Shown piece after piece: positions 1 to 11,707 of a DNA stretch of 62,500 nucleotides. Below the pieces are notes generated by a model. The model was not told the DNA's origin. It made no database searches and saw nothing but the letters and a program-made list of their open reading frames with translations. The position numbers and the translations under genes are program-made. This DNA comes from Komagataeibacter sp. FNDCF1. Lineage in GTDB: Bacteria; Pseudomonadota; Alphaproteobacteria; Acetobacterales; Acetobacteraceae. Every line of letters starts with the position of its first letter. Position 1 is the first letter of the stretch. The stretch is from positions 1 through 62,500 of the forward strand of contig NZ_JAIWOT010000001.1 in NCBI RefSeq assembly GCF_021295335.1, in the 5' to 3' direction.

Positions 1-1467
1 ATGACGGGTGGACTGGGAGGCTATGACGCTGTGGCGGAAGCCAATGCGCAGAAAAGTGTGCTCGCCATTCACTGGTCGCGCATTTGCGAACGGCTGAAGG
101 TCGAGGTGGGGGAAGTCGAATACCGTACGTGGCTGCGCCAGATCACGGTTGGCCCGGTGGAGGAGGACGAGATCACCCTCTACCTGCCCACCCGCTTCCT
201 GCGTGACTGGGTGCGCGGGCAGTATGGCGACCGGCTGGGCACGCTGTGGAACGCGGAAGTGCCCGCCATCCGCCGTGTGGAACTGCAGGTTGCCCGTCCC
301 GCCGCCGATGCGGCCCCGGCAACCGTGCCGGAAGATGCGTCCGCTGCCGCACCCGCCCGTGGCGCAATGGAAACCGCTGCCGCCCGTCCGGCCACGCCTG
401 CCCCCGTGGCGGAGGAGCCGCGTCCCGCCGAAGTCCGCACCGACCTGGCCGCCCCGCTGGACCAGCGCTTCACCTTTGACACCTTCGTTGTGGGCAAGCC
501 CAACGAGTTCGCCTATGCCTGCGCCCGGCGCGTGGCCGAACAGCCCTCCAGCCCCGGCTTCAACCCGCTGTTCCTGTATGGCGGTGTAGGACTTGGCAAG
601 ACGCATCTCATGCATTCCATCGGTGCCGAACTGGTGCGGGAGGGACGGGTGTCGGTGGCCTACATGTCGGCCGAGAAGTTCATGTACCGCTTCATCGCCG
701 CCATCCGCTCCCAGTCCACCATGGAATTCAAGGAACAGCTGCGTTCCGTTGACGTGCTGATGATCGATGACCTGCAGTTCCTGATTGGCAAGGACAATAC
801 GCAGGAAGAATTCTTCCATACCTTCAATGCGCTGGTGGATGCGGGGCGGCAGATCGTGGTCTCTGCCGACAAGTCGCCCTCCGACCTGTCGGGGCTGGAG
901 GACAGGCTGCGTACCCGCCTGGGCTGCGGCATGGTGGCGGATATCCATGCCACCACGTTCGAACTGCGTATCTCCATTCTTGAAGCCAAGGCCACGGCAT
1001 CCGGCGTGGTGGTGCCCGCCAAGGTGCTGGAATTCCTGGCGCACAAGATCACATCCAACGTGCGTGAGCTTGAGGGCGCGCTCAACCGCCTGATCGCGCA
1101 TGCCAACCTGTTCGGCCGCCCGGTCACGCTGGAAGCCACGCAGGATGTGCTGCACGACATCCTCAAGGCGCATGACCGCCGCGTAACCATTGAGGAAATC
1201 CAGCGCAAGGTGGCGGAGCACTGGAACATTCGGCTGACCGACATGTCATCCGCCCGCCGCGCGCGCGCGGTGGCCCGGCCCCGGCAGGTGGCGATGTACC
1301 TGGCCAAGCAGTTGACCAGTCGCTCCCTGCCCGAGATCGGGCGCAAGTTCGGCAACCGCGACCATACCACCGTCATCCACGCCGTATCGCGCGTGACGGG
1401 CCTGATGGCGGAAGACCCGGCCTTTGCCGAGGACGTGGAACTGCTGCGCCGCATGCTGGAAAGCTGA
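1..1467 (+). CDS. dnaA: chromosomal replication initiator protein DnaA
   Basis: DnaA (488 aa) binds DnaA boxes at oriC, melts the origin and loads the replicative helicase. An N-terminal domain I (about residues 20-90) is followed by a low-complexity Ala/Pro linker (about 95-145). The AAA+ domain has a Walker A GGVGLGKT at about 194-201 and a Walker B ending in ..LMIDDLQF near 253-260. The C-terminal DNA-binding domain carries the DnaA signature around RDHTTVIHAV. Length is normal. The frame opens at the first base of the window, so the upstream region and any RBS are not visible. It heads the classical dnaA-dnaN-recF-gyrB order. Identity is secure; only the start cannot be checked here. Confidence 0.98.
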   Translation: MTGGLGGYDAVAEANAQKSVLAIHWSRICERLKVEVGEVEYRTWLRQITVGPVEEDEITLYLPTRFLRDWVRGQYGDRLGTLWNAEVPAIRRVELQVARPAADAAPATVPEDASAAAPARGAMETAAARPATPAPVAEEPRPAEVRTDLAAPLDQRFTFDTFVVGKPNEFAYACARRVAEQPSSPGFNPLFLYGGVGLGKTHLMHSIGAELVREGRVSVAYMSAEKFMYRFIAAIRSQSTMEFKEQLRSVDVLMIDDLQFLIGKDNTQEEFFHTFNALVDAGRQIVVSADKSPSDLSGLEDRLRTRLGCGMVADIHATTFELRISILEAKATASGVVVPAKVLEFLAHKITSNVRELEGALNRLIAHANLFGRPVTLEATQDVLHDILKAHDRRVTIEEIQRKVAEHWNIRLTDMSSARRARAVARPRQVAMYLAKQLTSRSLPEIGRKFGNRDHTTVIHAVSRVTGLMAEDPAFAEDVELLRRMLES

Positions 1468-1481
1468 GCCCGTCGCGTTGC

Positions 1482-1499
1482 GGGCGGCTACGCCCTTTA
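1482..1499 (+). terminator. weak terminator-like hairpin after dnaA
   Basis: Fifteen bases after the dnaA stop, GGGCG (1482-1486) pairs with CGCCC (1491-1495) across a GCTA loop, followed by TTTA. The stem is only 5 bp and the T tract short, so this may be an attenuator or chance. The rest of the dnaA-dnaN gap shows no DnaA box. Confidence 0.3.
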
Positions 1500-1582
1500 C
1501 CCGGGTCGGGCGCGCCTGCTAGACATGTCAGCCCCGTCATGGCGTTGCGTGAACGTGGTGGGGTGTGGAGGATATCTTACCG

Positions 1583-2707
1583 ATGAAGTTGAAGGCCGAC
1601 CGCGTAACGCTGCTCAAGGCACTGGCCCACATCCAGAGCGTTGCCGAGAAGCGCAATACCATCCCCATCCTGGCCAATGTGCTGATCAATGTCGTCGATG
1701 GCGCGATGACGCTGACCGCAACCGACATGGAAATTGCGGTGGTGGAAGGCATTGCGGCCGAAACACAGCGCGATGGCGCGGTTACGGCGCCAGCGGCCGT
1801 ACTGTATGAAATCGTGCGCAAGCTGCCCGATGGCGCGCAGGTGGAGCTTGACCACGCAGGCGGCGATGCGCCGCTGGGCCTGCGGGCCGGACGGTTCGCC
1901 ACCAGCCTGAACGTGCTGGACGTGGATGACTTCCCCTCCATGATGGCAGGCGCGCTGCCGCATGAATTCAGCATGCCCGCGCAGGTGCTGCGTGGCCTGA
2001 TCGACCGGACGCGCTTCGCCATCTCCACGGAGGAGACGCGCTACTACCTCAACGGCATCTTCGTGCATGTGGCGGAAGGCGGGGCGGGCCCCGTCCTGCG
2101 CGCGGTCGCGACTGACGGCCACCGTCTGGCCCGGGTCGAGACCGAACTGCCCGCCGGCAGTGCCGGCATGCCCGGCGTGATCGTGCCGCGCAAGACGGTG
2201 GGCGAACTGCGCAAGCTGCTGGATGAGGGGCCGGAGCAGGTGGCGGTGGCACTGTCCGACACACGCATCCAGTTCTCGATCGGCAACATCACGCTGACCT
2301 CCAAGCTGATTGACGGCACCTTTCCCGAATACGAGCGCGTGATCCCGCATGGTAACGACAGGATCCTGCGCGTGGGCAAGAAGATCTTTTCCGATGCCGT
2401 CTCCCGCGTGGCCGCGATCAGCCAGGAGCGGTCGCGCCCGGTCAAGCTGAGCATGGCGCACAACCTGCTCACCCTGTCCGCCGCCAGTCAGGACCAGGGC
2501 ACGGCAACCGAGGAACTGGACGAGAACCACGTCTCCTACGATGCGGCACCCATCGAGATCGGTTTCCAGGCCCGCTACCTGAATGATATTACTGACCAGG
2601 TGGAGCGTGAGGTCGAATTCGCCTTTTCCGACAGTTCGGCCCCCACCATCGTGCGCGATGTCGACAGTCCTTCCGCGCTGTATGTGCTCATGCCGATGCG
2701 CGTCTAG
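1583..2707 (+). CDS. dnaN: DNA polymerase III subunit beta (sliding clamp)
   Basis: The beta clamp (374 aa) forms the ring dimer that tethers DNA polymerase III and other polymerases to DNA. The protein starts MKLKADR, has the family hallmark KRNTIPILANV near residues 23-33 and ends with the typical ..LYVLMPMRV tail that packs in the third clamp domain. Length is normal. A GTG six codons upstream (1565) is in frame, but a GGAGGA at 1567-1572 sits about 10 bases before the ATG at 1583 and supports the shorter start. It lies 115 bases after dnaA and 23 bases before recF. Confidence 0.97.
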   Translation: MKLKADRVTLLKALAHIQSVAEKRNTIPILANVLINVVDGAMTLTATDMEIAVVEGIAAETQRDGAVTAPAAVLYEIVRKLPDGAQVELDHAGGDAPLGLRAGRFATSLNVLDVDDFPSMMAGALPHEFSMPAQVLRGLIDRTRFAISTEETRYYLNGIFVHVAEGGAGPVLRAVATDGHRLARVETELPAGSAGMPGVIVPRKTVGELRKLLDEGPEQVAVALSDTRIQFSIGNITLTSKLIDGTFPEYERVIPHGNDRILRVGKKIFSDAVSRVAAISQERSRPVKLSMAHNLLTLSAASQDQGTATEELDENHVSYDAAPIEIGFQARYLNDITDQVEREVEFAFSDSSAPTIVRDVDSPSALYVLMPMRV

Positions 2708-2730
2708 GCGCGCGCGGCCCGCGGGGGCGC

Positions 2731-3855
2731 ATGGCCTTCATCAACCGGCTGGTCCTGACGGATTTCCGGAATTACCGGCATCTTTCGTGGCAGCCCCGCC
2801 TGCCTGTCACGGTCATTGCCGGGCCGAATGGCAGCGGCAAGACCAACCTGCTTGAAGCGGTTTCCCTGCTGGTGCCCGGCAGGGGACTGCGCGGGGCGCG
2901 CATGGATGAACTGCCCCGGCACGGCACGACCCTGTGGGGCGTGGTGGCGCAGGTGGCCGACAGGCCGGGGGATGAAGCCCTGTCCATGCAGCTTGCCACC
3001 GGGGCGGACCCGCTCCGGCCTGATCGCCGGGCATTCCGGGTGGATGGCCAGACCCTGCGCAACCGTGATTCCGTTTCCGAATATTTTTCCGCCGTATGGC
3101 TGACCCCGCAGATGGACCGCCTGTTCCAGGAGGGGGCGGGGGGACGCCGCCGCTTTCTGGACCGGCTGGTGCTGGCGCTGGAACCGGGACATGCCCGGGA
3201 GGTAGCGGCGCATGACCGTGCTATGGTGCAGCGTAACCGCCTGCTGGCCCAATCTGGCGCGGACCCGGACTGGCTGGCCGCGCTGGAACGGACCATGGCC
3301 CGCCACGCGGTGGCGGCCACGGCCGCACGCATGGACATGATTGCCCGCCTGAACACGGATGAACAGGCGGTGCTTGATGGCTTTCCCGCCGCCCGGCTTG
3401 CGCTGGAGTGCGTGATTGCCGACCGGCTGGCGCAGGAACCGGCACTTGCGGTGGAGGACTGGCTGGCTGAACGCATTGCCAGCACGCGGGCCGTGGACCG
3501 TCAGCGTGGCGGCAGCCGCTTTGGCGCCCATCGGGCGGACATGCGCATGGCGGACCGGCTGACAGGCCGCCCGGCCAGCCAGTCCAGCACCGGCCAGCAG
3601 AAGGCCCTGCTGGTGGGCACAGTGCTGTCCCACGCCCGGATCCTGACGGCGTGCCGGGGGCAGGCGCCGATGCTGCTGCTGGATGAACCGCTGGTGCATC
3701 TGGATGCGGCGCGGCGTGACAGCCTGTTCCATGCCCTGCGTCGCCTGCGGACCGGCGTGCTGCTGACGGGCACGGACGCCGAACAGTTCGCCCCGCTGCG
3801 CGAAGGCGCCGAATTCGTGACCCCGGGTGAAGGTAATCTTGTCCAGCACGCATGA
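2731..3855 (+). CDS. recF: DNA replication/repair protein RecF
   Basis: RecF (374 aa) is an SMC-like ATPase that, with RecO and RecR, loads RecA at gaps in single-stranded DNA. Visible motifs are Walker A GPNGSGKT at residues 31-38, the ABC-type signature around STGQQKALL and Walker B LLLDEP followed by the D-loop HLD. The DFRNY motif near residue 11 is typical of RecF N termini. It follows dnaN by 23 bases and is probably cotranscribed with it. A separate promoter appears to serve gyrB downstream. Confidence 0.96.
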   Translation: MAFINRLVLTDFRNYRHLSWQPRLPVTVIAGPNGSGKTNLLEAVSLLVPGRGLRGARMDELPRHGTTLWGVVAQVADRPGDEALSMQLATGADPLRPDRRAFRVDGQTLRNRDSVSEYFSAVWLTPQMDRLFQEGAGGRRRFLDRLVLALEPGHAREVAAHDRAMVQRNRLLAQSGADPDWLAALERTMARHAVAATAARMDMIARLNTDEQAVLDGFPAARLALECVIADRLAQEPALAVEDWLAERIASTRAVDRQRGGSRFGAHRADMRMADRLTGRPASQSSTGQQKALLVGTVLSHARILTACRGQAPMLLLDEPLVHLDAARRDSLFHALRRLRTGVLLTGTDAEQFAPLREGAEFVTPGEGNLVQHA

Positions 3856-3864
3856 TTTCGATGA

Positions 3865-6414
<2,550 letters not shown>

Positions 6415-6419
6415 CGCGT

Positions 6420-7097
6420 TCAGGCGGGTATGATTTCGCCTGCCAGATGCGTGACTTCGGTAATGGAATCGGCGCCAACCGTGGCACCCGCTTCCATTTC
6501 CGGCCGTCCGTACCCCCAGCGGGCGAAAATGGCGGGCACATGCGCGCCGATTGCGGCGGCCATGTCGTTATGATGGTCGCCTGTCATGATCGCGCGGCGC
6601 GGGTCACCCCCGGCCAGTGCAATGGTGTCCAGCAGGTGGCGCGGATCAGGCTTGCGGGTGTCGAAGCTGTCCCCGCCACCCACGGCCACAAACCATTTTT
6701 CCAGATCAAGAACGCGCAGGATGTGGCGCGCGGCGGCAACGGGTTTGTTGGTGCATACGGCCATGCGCCATCCATCCGCCCGCAGGCCCGCCAGCATGGT
6801 TTCCGTACCGGGAAAGGGGCGGGACAGGTCGGTGGAATGGGGCGTATAGTCGGCCATGTAGCGGGTCGTGGCTTCGGCCGGGTCAATCGCCGCGGCAGCG
6901 GGGCCGGCATGGGCAAGCAGGCGCCGGACCAGCACCGCCACACCATCGCCAATCATGGGGCGCACTAGGTCGGGGGTAATGGGGGGCAGGCTGTAATGCA
7001 CCAGCAGCCTGCTGGCGCAGGCGGCAAGGTCGGGCAGGCTGTCGATCAGTGTGCCATCCATGTCAAAAACGGCCAGGCGGGGCAGGGAGGCTGTCAT
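6420..7097 (-). CDS. gph: HAD-family phosphoglycolate phosphatase
   Basis: A haloacid-dehalogenase phosphatase (225 aa), most likely hydrolysing 2-phosphoglycolate, a by-product of oxidative DNA damage repair. HAD motif I is FDMDGT at residues 11-16; CTNKP (motif II), a KPDP motif III and TGDHHND (motif IV) follow in order, with a helical cap between I and II. The minus strand carries AAGGAG six bases before the ATG at 7097; the adjacent ATG at 7100 would have only 3-base spacing. It is convergent with gyrB and divergent from glmU. Substrate is inferred from the family; related HAD phosphatases can look alike. Confidence 0.85.
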   Translation of the reverse strand: MTASLPRLAVFDMDGTLIDSLPDLAACASRLLVHYSLPPITPDLVRPMIGDGVAVLVRRLLAHAGPAAAAIDPAEATTRYMADYTPHSTDLSRPFPGTETMLAGLRADGWRMAVCTNKPVAAARHILRVLDLEKWFVAVGGGDSFDTRKPDPRHLLDTIALAGGDPRRAIMTGDHHNDMAAAIGAHVPAIFARWGYGRPEMEAGATVGADSITEVTHLAGEIIPA

Positions 7098-7217
7098 CAT
7101 GAACTCCTTGAATGACGGTGCGGGTGGAGAAGTAGCAATCGGAAATTCTAAGTGATGGTATCGCGCATGCATAAGGGTTTGACAGGGTGCGCGGGTGCGG
7201 AGTACCCGCACACTGCC

Positions 7218-8585
7218 ATGAATACCAAGACCGATACCGCAGTATCCGCCCCCGCTTCCCCGCTGTCGACCGCCGTCATCCTTGCGGCCGGGCGTGGCAC
7301 CCGCATGAAGTCGGAGCGGCCCAAGGTCATGCATCCGCTGGCGGGGCAGCCCATGCTGCGCTACCTGCTGGATAACGCGGCGCAGGTGTTTGACCGGGTG
7401 GTGGTGGTGATCGGTCCCGGCATGGATGACGTGGCGGCCCTTGCCGCCCCGCATGCGGTGGTGGTGCAGCATGACCGCCTTGGCACCGGCCATGCCGCCC
7501 GCCAGGCGGAGGCGGCGTTTGGCGGCGGCGATGTGGCGGTCCTGTATGGTGACAACCCGCTGATCACGCCGGGTACCATGCGTGCGCTGCTGGCGCAGCG
7601 GTGTCGCGATGATACGGACCTTGCCCTGCTGGCCATGGAACCGGCGGACCCGGCGAAGTATGGTCGCGTGGTAACGCGGAACGGGCAGGTCGAGCGCATT
7701 GTGGAATGGGCGGACGCGACCCCGGCCGAGCGTGAAATCGGGTTGTGCAACGCCGGGGTGCTGTGCGCCGATGCTGCCGATTTCCGCCGCTGGCTGGATG
7801 AAATCAACAACGACAATGCGCAGGGCGAATACTATCTGGGCGATGTGGTGGCCCGTGCCGTGGCCGATGGGCGCATCGTGCGCGCGGTCGTGGCACCCGA
7901 GGATGAACTGCGCGGCATCAATTCGCGTGCCGAACTGGCACAGGCCGAAGCCTGTGTGCAGGTGCGCCTGCGGCAGGCGGCCATGGCAGGCGGCGCCACG
8001 CTGGTTGCCCCCGATACGGTGTTTCTGTGTGCCGATACCGTGCTGGAGCCCGACACGGTGGTGCATCCGCATGTGGTGTTCGGTCCGGGCGTGCATGTAC
8101 GGCGCGGCACGGAAATCCATGCCTTCTCGCATGTGGAAGGGGCCATGGTCGGACCCGATGCCCAGATCGGCCCGTACGCCCGCCTGCGTCCCGGCACGGA
8201 TGTGGGGGCAAAGGCGCGGGTGGGCAACTTCGTCGAACTCAAGGCCACCACGCTGGGCGCCGGGGCCAAGGCCAATCACCTGACCTATCTGGGAAATGCC
8301 ACGGTAGGCAGCCGGGCCAATATCGGCGCGGGTACCATTACGTGCAATTATGATGGCGTGTTCAAGCATGTGACCGAAATCGGGGCGGACAGCTTCATCG
8401 GTTCGGATTCGGTGCTTGTGGCGCCAGTGCGGGTGGGTGACGGGACCATCACCGCCGCAGGCAGCGTGATCACCCATGATGTGCCCGACGGCGCCCTGGC
8501 CGTGGGGCGCGCCCGACAGGCCAACAAGGCGGGCCATGCCACGATGTTTCGTGACCGGCTGAAGAAAAGGAAGGAACAGGGCTGA
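7218..8585 (+). CDS. glmU: bifunctional UDP-GlcNAc pyrophosphorylase / GlcN-1-P acetyltransferase
   Basis: GlmU (455 aa) acetylates glucosamine-1-phosphate and couples the product to UTP, giving UDP-GlcNAc for peptidoglycan and lipid A. The N-terminal Rossmann pyrophosphorylase domain has LAAGRGTRM at residues 22-30. The C-terminal half is a left-handed beta-helix of hexapeptide repeats, with the acetyltransferase region around NFVELK and NYDG. Codons further upstream (from 7152) are open, but the ATG at 7218 gives normal length. The RBS is poor. The stop overlaps the glmS start by one base (TGATG), so the pair is translationally coupled. Confidence 0.96.
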   Translation: MNTKTDTAVSAPASPLSTAVILAAGRGTRMKSERPKVMHPLAGQPMLRYLLDNAAQVFDRVVVVIGPGMDDVAALAAPHAVVVQHDRLGTGHAARQAEAAFGGGDVAVLYGDNPLITPGTMRALLAQRCRDDTDLALLAMEPADPAKYGRVVTRNGQVERIVEWADATPAEREIGLCNAGVLCADAADFRRWLDEINNDNAQGEYYLGDVVARAVADGRIVRAVVAPEDELRGINSRAELAQAEACVQVRLRQAAMAGGATLVAPDTVFLCADTVLEPDTVVHPHVVFGPGVHVRRGTEIHAFSHVEGAMVGPDAQIGPYARLRPGTDVGAKARVGNFVELKATTLGAGAKANHLTYLGNATVGSRANIGAGTITCNYDGVFKHVTEIGADSFIGSDSVLVAPVRVGDGTITAAGSVITHDVPDGALAVGRARQANKAGHATMFRDRLKKRKEQG

Positions 8586-10408
8586 TGTGTGGCATTGTAG
8601 GGGTTGTCGGCAGCAATCAGGCCACGCCGGTCATTCTGGATGCCCTGCGCAGGCTGGAATATCGCGGGTACGATTCCGCCGGCATCGCAACGCTGGAGCA
8701 CGGGCAGGTGGAACGCCGCCGCGCGGCGGGCAAGCTGGACCATCTGGCGACCCTGCTGGCGCGCATGCCGCTGCCGGGTGTGACCGGCATCGGCCATACC
8801 CGCTGGGCCACCCATGGTGCGCCAACCGAAAACAACGCCCACCCCCATGGCACGGAGCGGGTATCGGTCGTGCATAACGGCATTATCGAGAACTTCGAGG
8901 AACTGCGCCACGAACTGGAGGCGGCGGGCCAGGTCTTTTCCACCGATACGGATAGCGAGACGATCGCCCAACTGGTGGATTATCACCTCCAGCGCGGCCT
9001 TTCGCCACGGGATGCGGCGCATGAATGCCTGAAGCGGCTGGAAGGGGCCTACGCGCTGGCCATGATCTTCGCGGGGCATGATGGCATGGTCATCGGCGCC
9101 CGCCATGGCGCACCGCTGGTGGTGGGGTTCGGGGATAACGAGATGTTCCTCGGTTCCGACAGCCTGGCACTTGCCCCGCTCACGCGCCGCATCGCCTATC
9201 TGGATGACGGGGACTGGGTCGTGGTCACCCCGGCTGGCGCCACTTTCTTCGACATGGCTGGCAACGCGGTCGAGCGCCCGGTCCGGCTGACCGCGCTGAT
9301 CGCGGCCTCGGTCGGCAAGGATGGCTACCGGCACTATATGGAAAAGGAACTGCACGAGCACCCGGTAGTGATCGGCCAGACCCTGCAGCGCCTGATCGAC
9401 CCCGCCATCCGCCGCGTGGTGATGCCGGAACTGCCATTCGACCTGGGCCAGGTGCCGCGTGCGGTGATCACGGCCTGCGGGTCGGCTTTTTACGCGGGCA
9501 TGATCGGGCGCTACTGGATCGAGCAGTATGCACGGCTGCCGGTTGATATCGATGTGGCGAGCGAGATGCGTTACCGCAATCCGCCACTGGCGCAGGGCGG
9601 GCTTGGGCTGCTCATCTCCCAGTCGGGGGAGACGGCGGATACGCTGGCCGCCCTGCGGGGCATGCGCGCTGCGGGGCAGCACATCGTCTCGGTGCTCAAT
9701 GTCGAGCAGAGCACCATGGCGCGCGAGAGCGATGCCGTGCTGGGTACCGTGGCGGGGCCGGAAATATCCGTTGCCAGCACCAAGGCATTTACCGCCCAGC
9801 TTTCGGTGCTGGCATGCCTGACCATTGCCCTTGGCCGTGCGCGTGGCCTGCTGGACGCCACAACCGAGGAGCAGATGGTCACGGCACTGCTCGACCTGCC
9901 CAGCAAGGCGGCGGAAGTCTTCGAGCGGCATGACGAGATCCGCCGCATGGCCACCATCGTGGCGGAAGCGCGCGACGTGCTCTATCTGGGGCGCGGGGCC
10001 ATGTTCCCCGTTGCGCTGGAAGGTGCGCTCAAGCTCAAGGAAATCACCTATATCCATGCCGAGGCCTATGCGGCGGGGGAAATGAAGCATGGGCCGATCT
10101 CGCTGATTGACAGCACCGTGCCGGTGGTGGCCACCGTGCCGTCCGGGCCCCTGTTTGAAAAAACCCTGTCCAACCTGCAGGAAGCCAAGGCGCGCGGCGG
10201 CCGGCTGCTGGTGTTTACCGATATGGCGGGTGCGCCAAGGCTGCGCGAGATTGCCGAATGCGTGGTGGCGATTCCGACGGTGGCGGAATTCGTAGCCCCG
10301 ATCCTGCAGACCATACCGGTGCAGATTCTGGCCTACGAGGTAGCGCTGCTCAAGGGGACGGATGTGGACCAGCCGCGCAACCTCGCCAAGTCCGTTACTG
10401 TTGAATAG
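8585..10408 (+). CDS. glmS: glutamine--fructose-6-phosphate aminotransferase (isomerizing)
   Basis: GlmS (607 aa) makes glucosamine-6-phosphate from fructose-6-phosphate and glutamine, the first committed step to UDP-GlcNAc. The N-terminal glutaminase domain begins MCGIVG, so Cys2 becomes the nucleophile after Met removal. GHTRWATHG and the NGIIEN motif follow. Two SIS domains fill the second half (SQSGETADT; EGALKLKEITYIHAE), ending in the conserved LAKSVTVE. It overlaps glmU by one base and works on the same pathway. No glmS ribozyme is expected or seen. Confidence 0.97.
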   Translation: MCGIVGVVGSNQATPVILDALRRLEYRGYDSAGIATLEHGQVERRRAAGKLDHLATLLARMPLPGVTGIGHTRWATHGAPTENNAHPHGTERVSVVHNGIIENFEELRHELEAAGQVFSTDTDSETIAQLVDYHLQRGLSPRDAAHECLKRLEGAYALAMIFAGHDGMVIGARHGAPLVVGFGDNEMFLGSDSLALAPLTRRIAYLDDGDWVVVTPAGATFFDMAGNAVERPVRLTALIAASVGKDGYRHYMEKELHEHPVVIGQTLQRLIDPAIRRVVMPELPFDLGQVPRAVITACGSAFYAGMIGRYWIEQYARLPVDIDVASEMRYRNPPLAQGGLGLLISQSGETADTLAALRGMRAAGQHIVSVLNVEQSTMARESDAVLGTVAGPEISVASTKAFTAQLSVLACLTIALGRARGLLDATTEEQMVTALLDLPSKAAEVFERHDEIRRMATIVAEARDVLYLGRGAMFPVALEGALKLKEITYIHAEAYAAGEMKHGPISLIDSTVPVVATVPSGPLFEKTLSNLQEAKARGGRLLVFTDMAGAPRLREIAECVVAIPTVAEFVAPILQTIPVQILAYEVALLKGTDVDQPRNLAKSVTVE

Positions 10409-10476
10409 ACAGACGGGAGCCGCTCGGCACAATCATCGCCAGCAGGAACGATAACAGCAGCAGGGACACGGAGCGC

Positions 10477-11469
10477 ATGGCAGAACAAACGGCATCATCC
10501 CCCGGTGCGGGGCCGTCTGTCCTTGTGCGCGGCGCTGGTGTTTCGGGGCTGACCGCTGCCGTGACCCTGGCCGAGCGGGGGGCGCGGGTCCGTGTGCATG
10601 AAAGCGGGCCACGGGTCGGCTGGGGGGCATCATGGAAGGCGGGGGGCATGCTGGCCCCGTGGTGCGAGGCGGAATCCGCAACGCCGGAGGTTACGGCGCA
10701 GTCCCTGTCCTCACTGGACTGGTGGGATGCCCATGTGCCCGGTGTCATACGCAATGGCACCCTTGTGCTCGCCCCCGCGCGCGACGTGCGCGAAATCGCG
10801 CGCTTTGGCCGCCGGACATCACATTTCACCACCATAGGCGAGGGCGAGATCGCAGATCTCGAGCCCGACCTGGCGGACCGTTTTTCCCGCGCCCTGCTGT
10901 TTGCGGGGGAAGGCCATGTCGACCCGCGCGCGGCACTGGCGTCACTTGCCAGCCGGGTGGTGGAACTGGGGGGAAGCCTGCATTTCGGTGTGCCGCCCGA
11001 CGCGGATATGACGGGGTATGACTGGGTCGTGGACTGCACCGGCATTGCCGCGCGTGAGCAGATGGCGGACATGCGCGGCGTGCGGGGTGAAATGCTGCTG
11101 CTGCGCTGCCCGGATGTCGGCCTGCACCGTCCCGTGCGCATGCTGCACCCGCGCATACCCATTTACATCGTGCCGCGCGCCGACCATGTGTACATGGTGG
11201 GCGCCACCATGATAGAAAGTGAAAACGCAGGCCCCATGACCCTGCGCTCCATGGCGGAGATGCTGGGCGCGGTCTATGCCCTGCACCCCGCCTTCGGGGA
11301 GGCCGAGATACTCGAGACCGGGACCGGGCTGCGCCCGTCCTACCCCGACAACATGCCTGCCGTCCGGCGCAATGGGCGGCATATCCACATCAATGGCATG
11401 TACCGCCATGGCTTCCTGCTCTCGCCCGTGCGGGCGGGGGAGGCGGCCGATATCGTGTTTGGCGCGTGA
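10477..11469 (+). CDS. thiO: FAD-dependent glycine oxidase ThiO
   Basis: A DAO-family flavoenzyme (330 aa) expected to oxidise glycine to iminoglycine for ThiG. The FAD dinucleotide-binding motif GAGVSG is at residues 19-24, followed by the basic/acidic end of the Rossmann fold (VHESGPR). The C-terminal GLRPSYPDNMP region is typical of this family. It starts after a GGAG 4-5 bases upstream of ATG 10477. It overlaps the next frame and leads thiS-thiG-thiE, which supports ThiO rather than a generic amino-acid oxidase. The 68-base leader has no recognisable TPP riboswitch. Confidence 0.9.
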   Translation: MAEQTASSPGAGPSVLVRGAGVSGLTAAVTLAERGARVRVHESGPRVGWGASWKAGGMLAPWCEAESATPEVTAQSLSSLDWWDAHVPGVIRNGTLVLAPARDVREIARFGRRTSHFTTIGEGEIADLEPDLADRFSRALLFAGEGHVDPRAALASLASRVVELGGSLHFGVPPDADMTGYDWVVDCTGIAAREQMADMRGVRGEMLLLRCPDVGLHRPVRMLHPRIPIYIVPRADHVYMVGATMIESENAGPMTLRSMAEMLGAVYALHPAFGEAEILETGTGLRPSYPDNMPAVRRNGRHIHINGMYRHGFLLSPVRAGEAADIVFGA

Positions 11470-11501
11470 AGCACGCACCCTCCCCCGCACAGGAGATGGA
11501 C

Positions 11502-11702
11502 ATGCAGATTATGGTGAATGACACCCGTCACGACGTAAGGGCCACCACGCTTGCGGCCCTGCTTGAAGAACTGGGCTATGACGGGAATGCGCGCATCGCC
11601 ACGGCAGTGGAAGGCAGTTTCGTGCCCAGGGGCCAGCGTATGTCCATGGTGCTGCGCGAAGGCGCGCGGGTGGAAATTCTGGCCCCGATGCAGGGAGGAT
11701 GA
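11502..11702 (+). CDS. thiS: sulfur carrier protein ThiS
   Basis: A ubiquitin-fold sulfur carrier (66 aa) ending in Gly-Gly (..MQGG), the site that is adenylated and then thiocarboxylated to deliver sulfur to ThiG. AGGAG at 11491-11495 is six bases before the ATG at 11502, which fits better than the ATG at 11496 or an upstream codon at 11466. The stop overlaps the region of thiG: an ATG at 11699 overlaps by 4 bases, though thiG probably starts at 11708. Size and tail are exactly as expected for the family. Confidence 0.92.
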   Translation: MQIMVNDTRHDVRATTLAALLEELGYDGNARIATAVEGSFVPRGQRMSMVLREGARVEILAPMQGG

Positions 11703-11707
11703 CGGCA

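Noticed and set aside
1468-1582. Possible oriC with DnaA boxes between dnaA and dnaN
   Set aside because: No TTATCCACA-like boxes or AT-rich unwinding region seen; the region upstream of dnaA is outside the window.
7179-7210. Perfect TTGACA and a hairpin upstream of glmU
   Set aside because: No acceptable -10 at 15-19 bases and the hairpin is short (GCGGGT/ACCCGC); not enough for a promoter call.
8348-10432. Long open minus-strand frame (694 codons) opposite glmS
   Set aside because: Antisense shadow of glmS; low-complexity His/Arg/Gly-rich product.
10409-10476. TPP riboswitch before thiO
   Set aside because: The 68-base gap is too short and lacks the conserved THI-box sequence.
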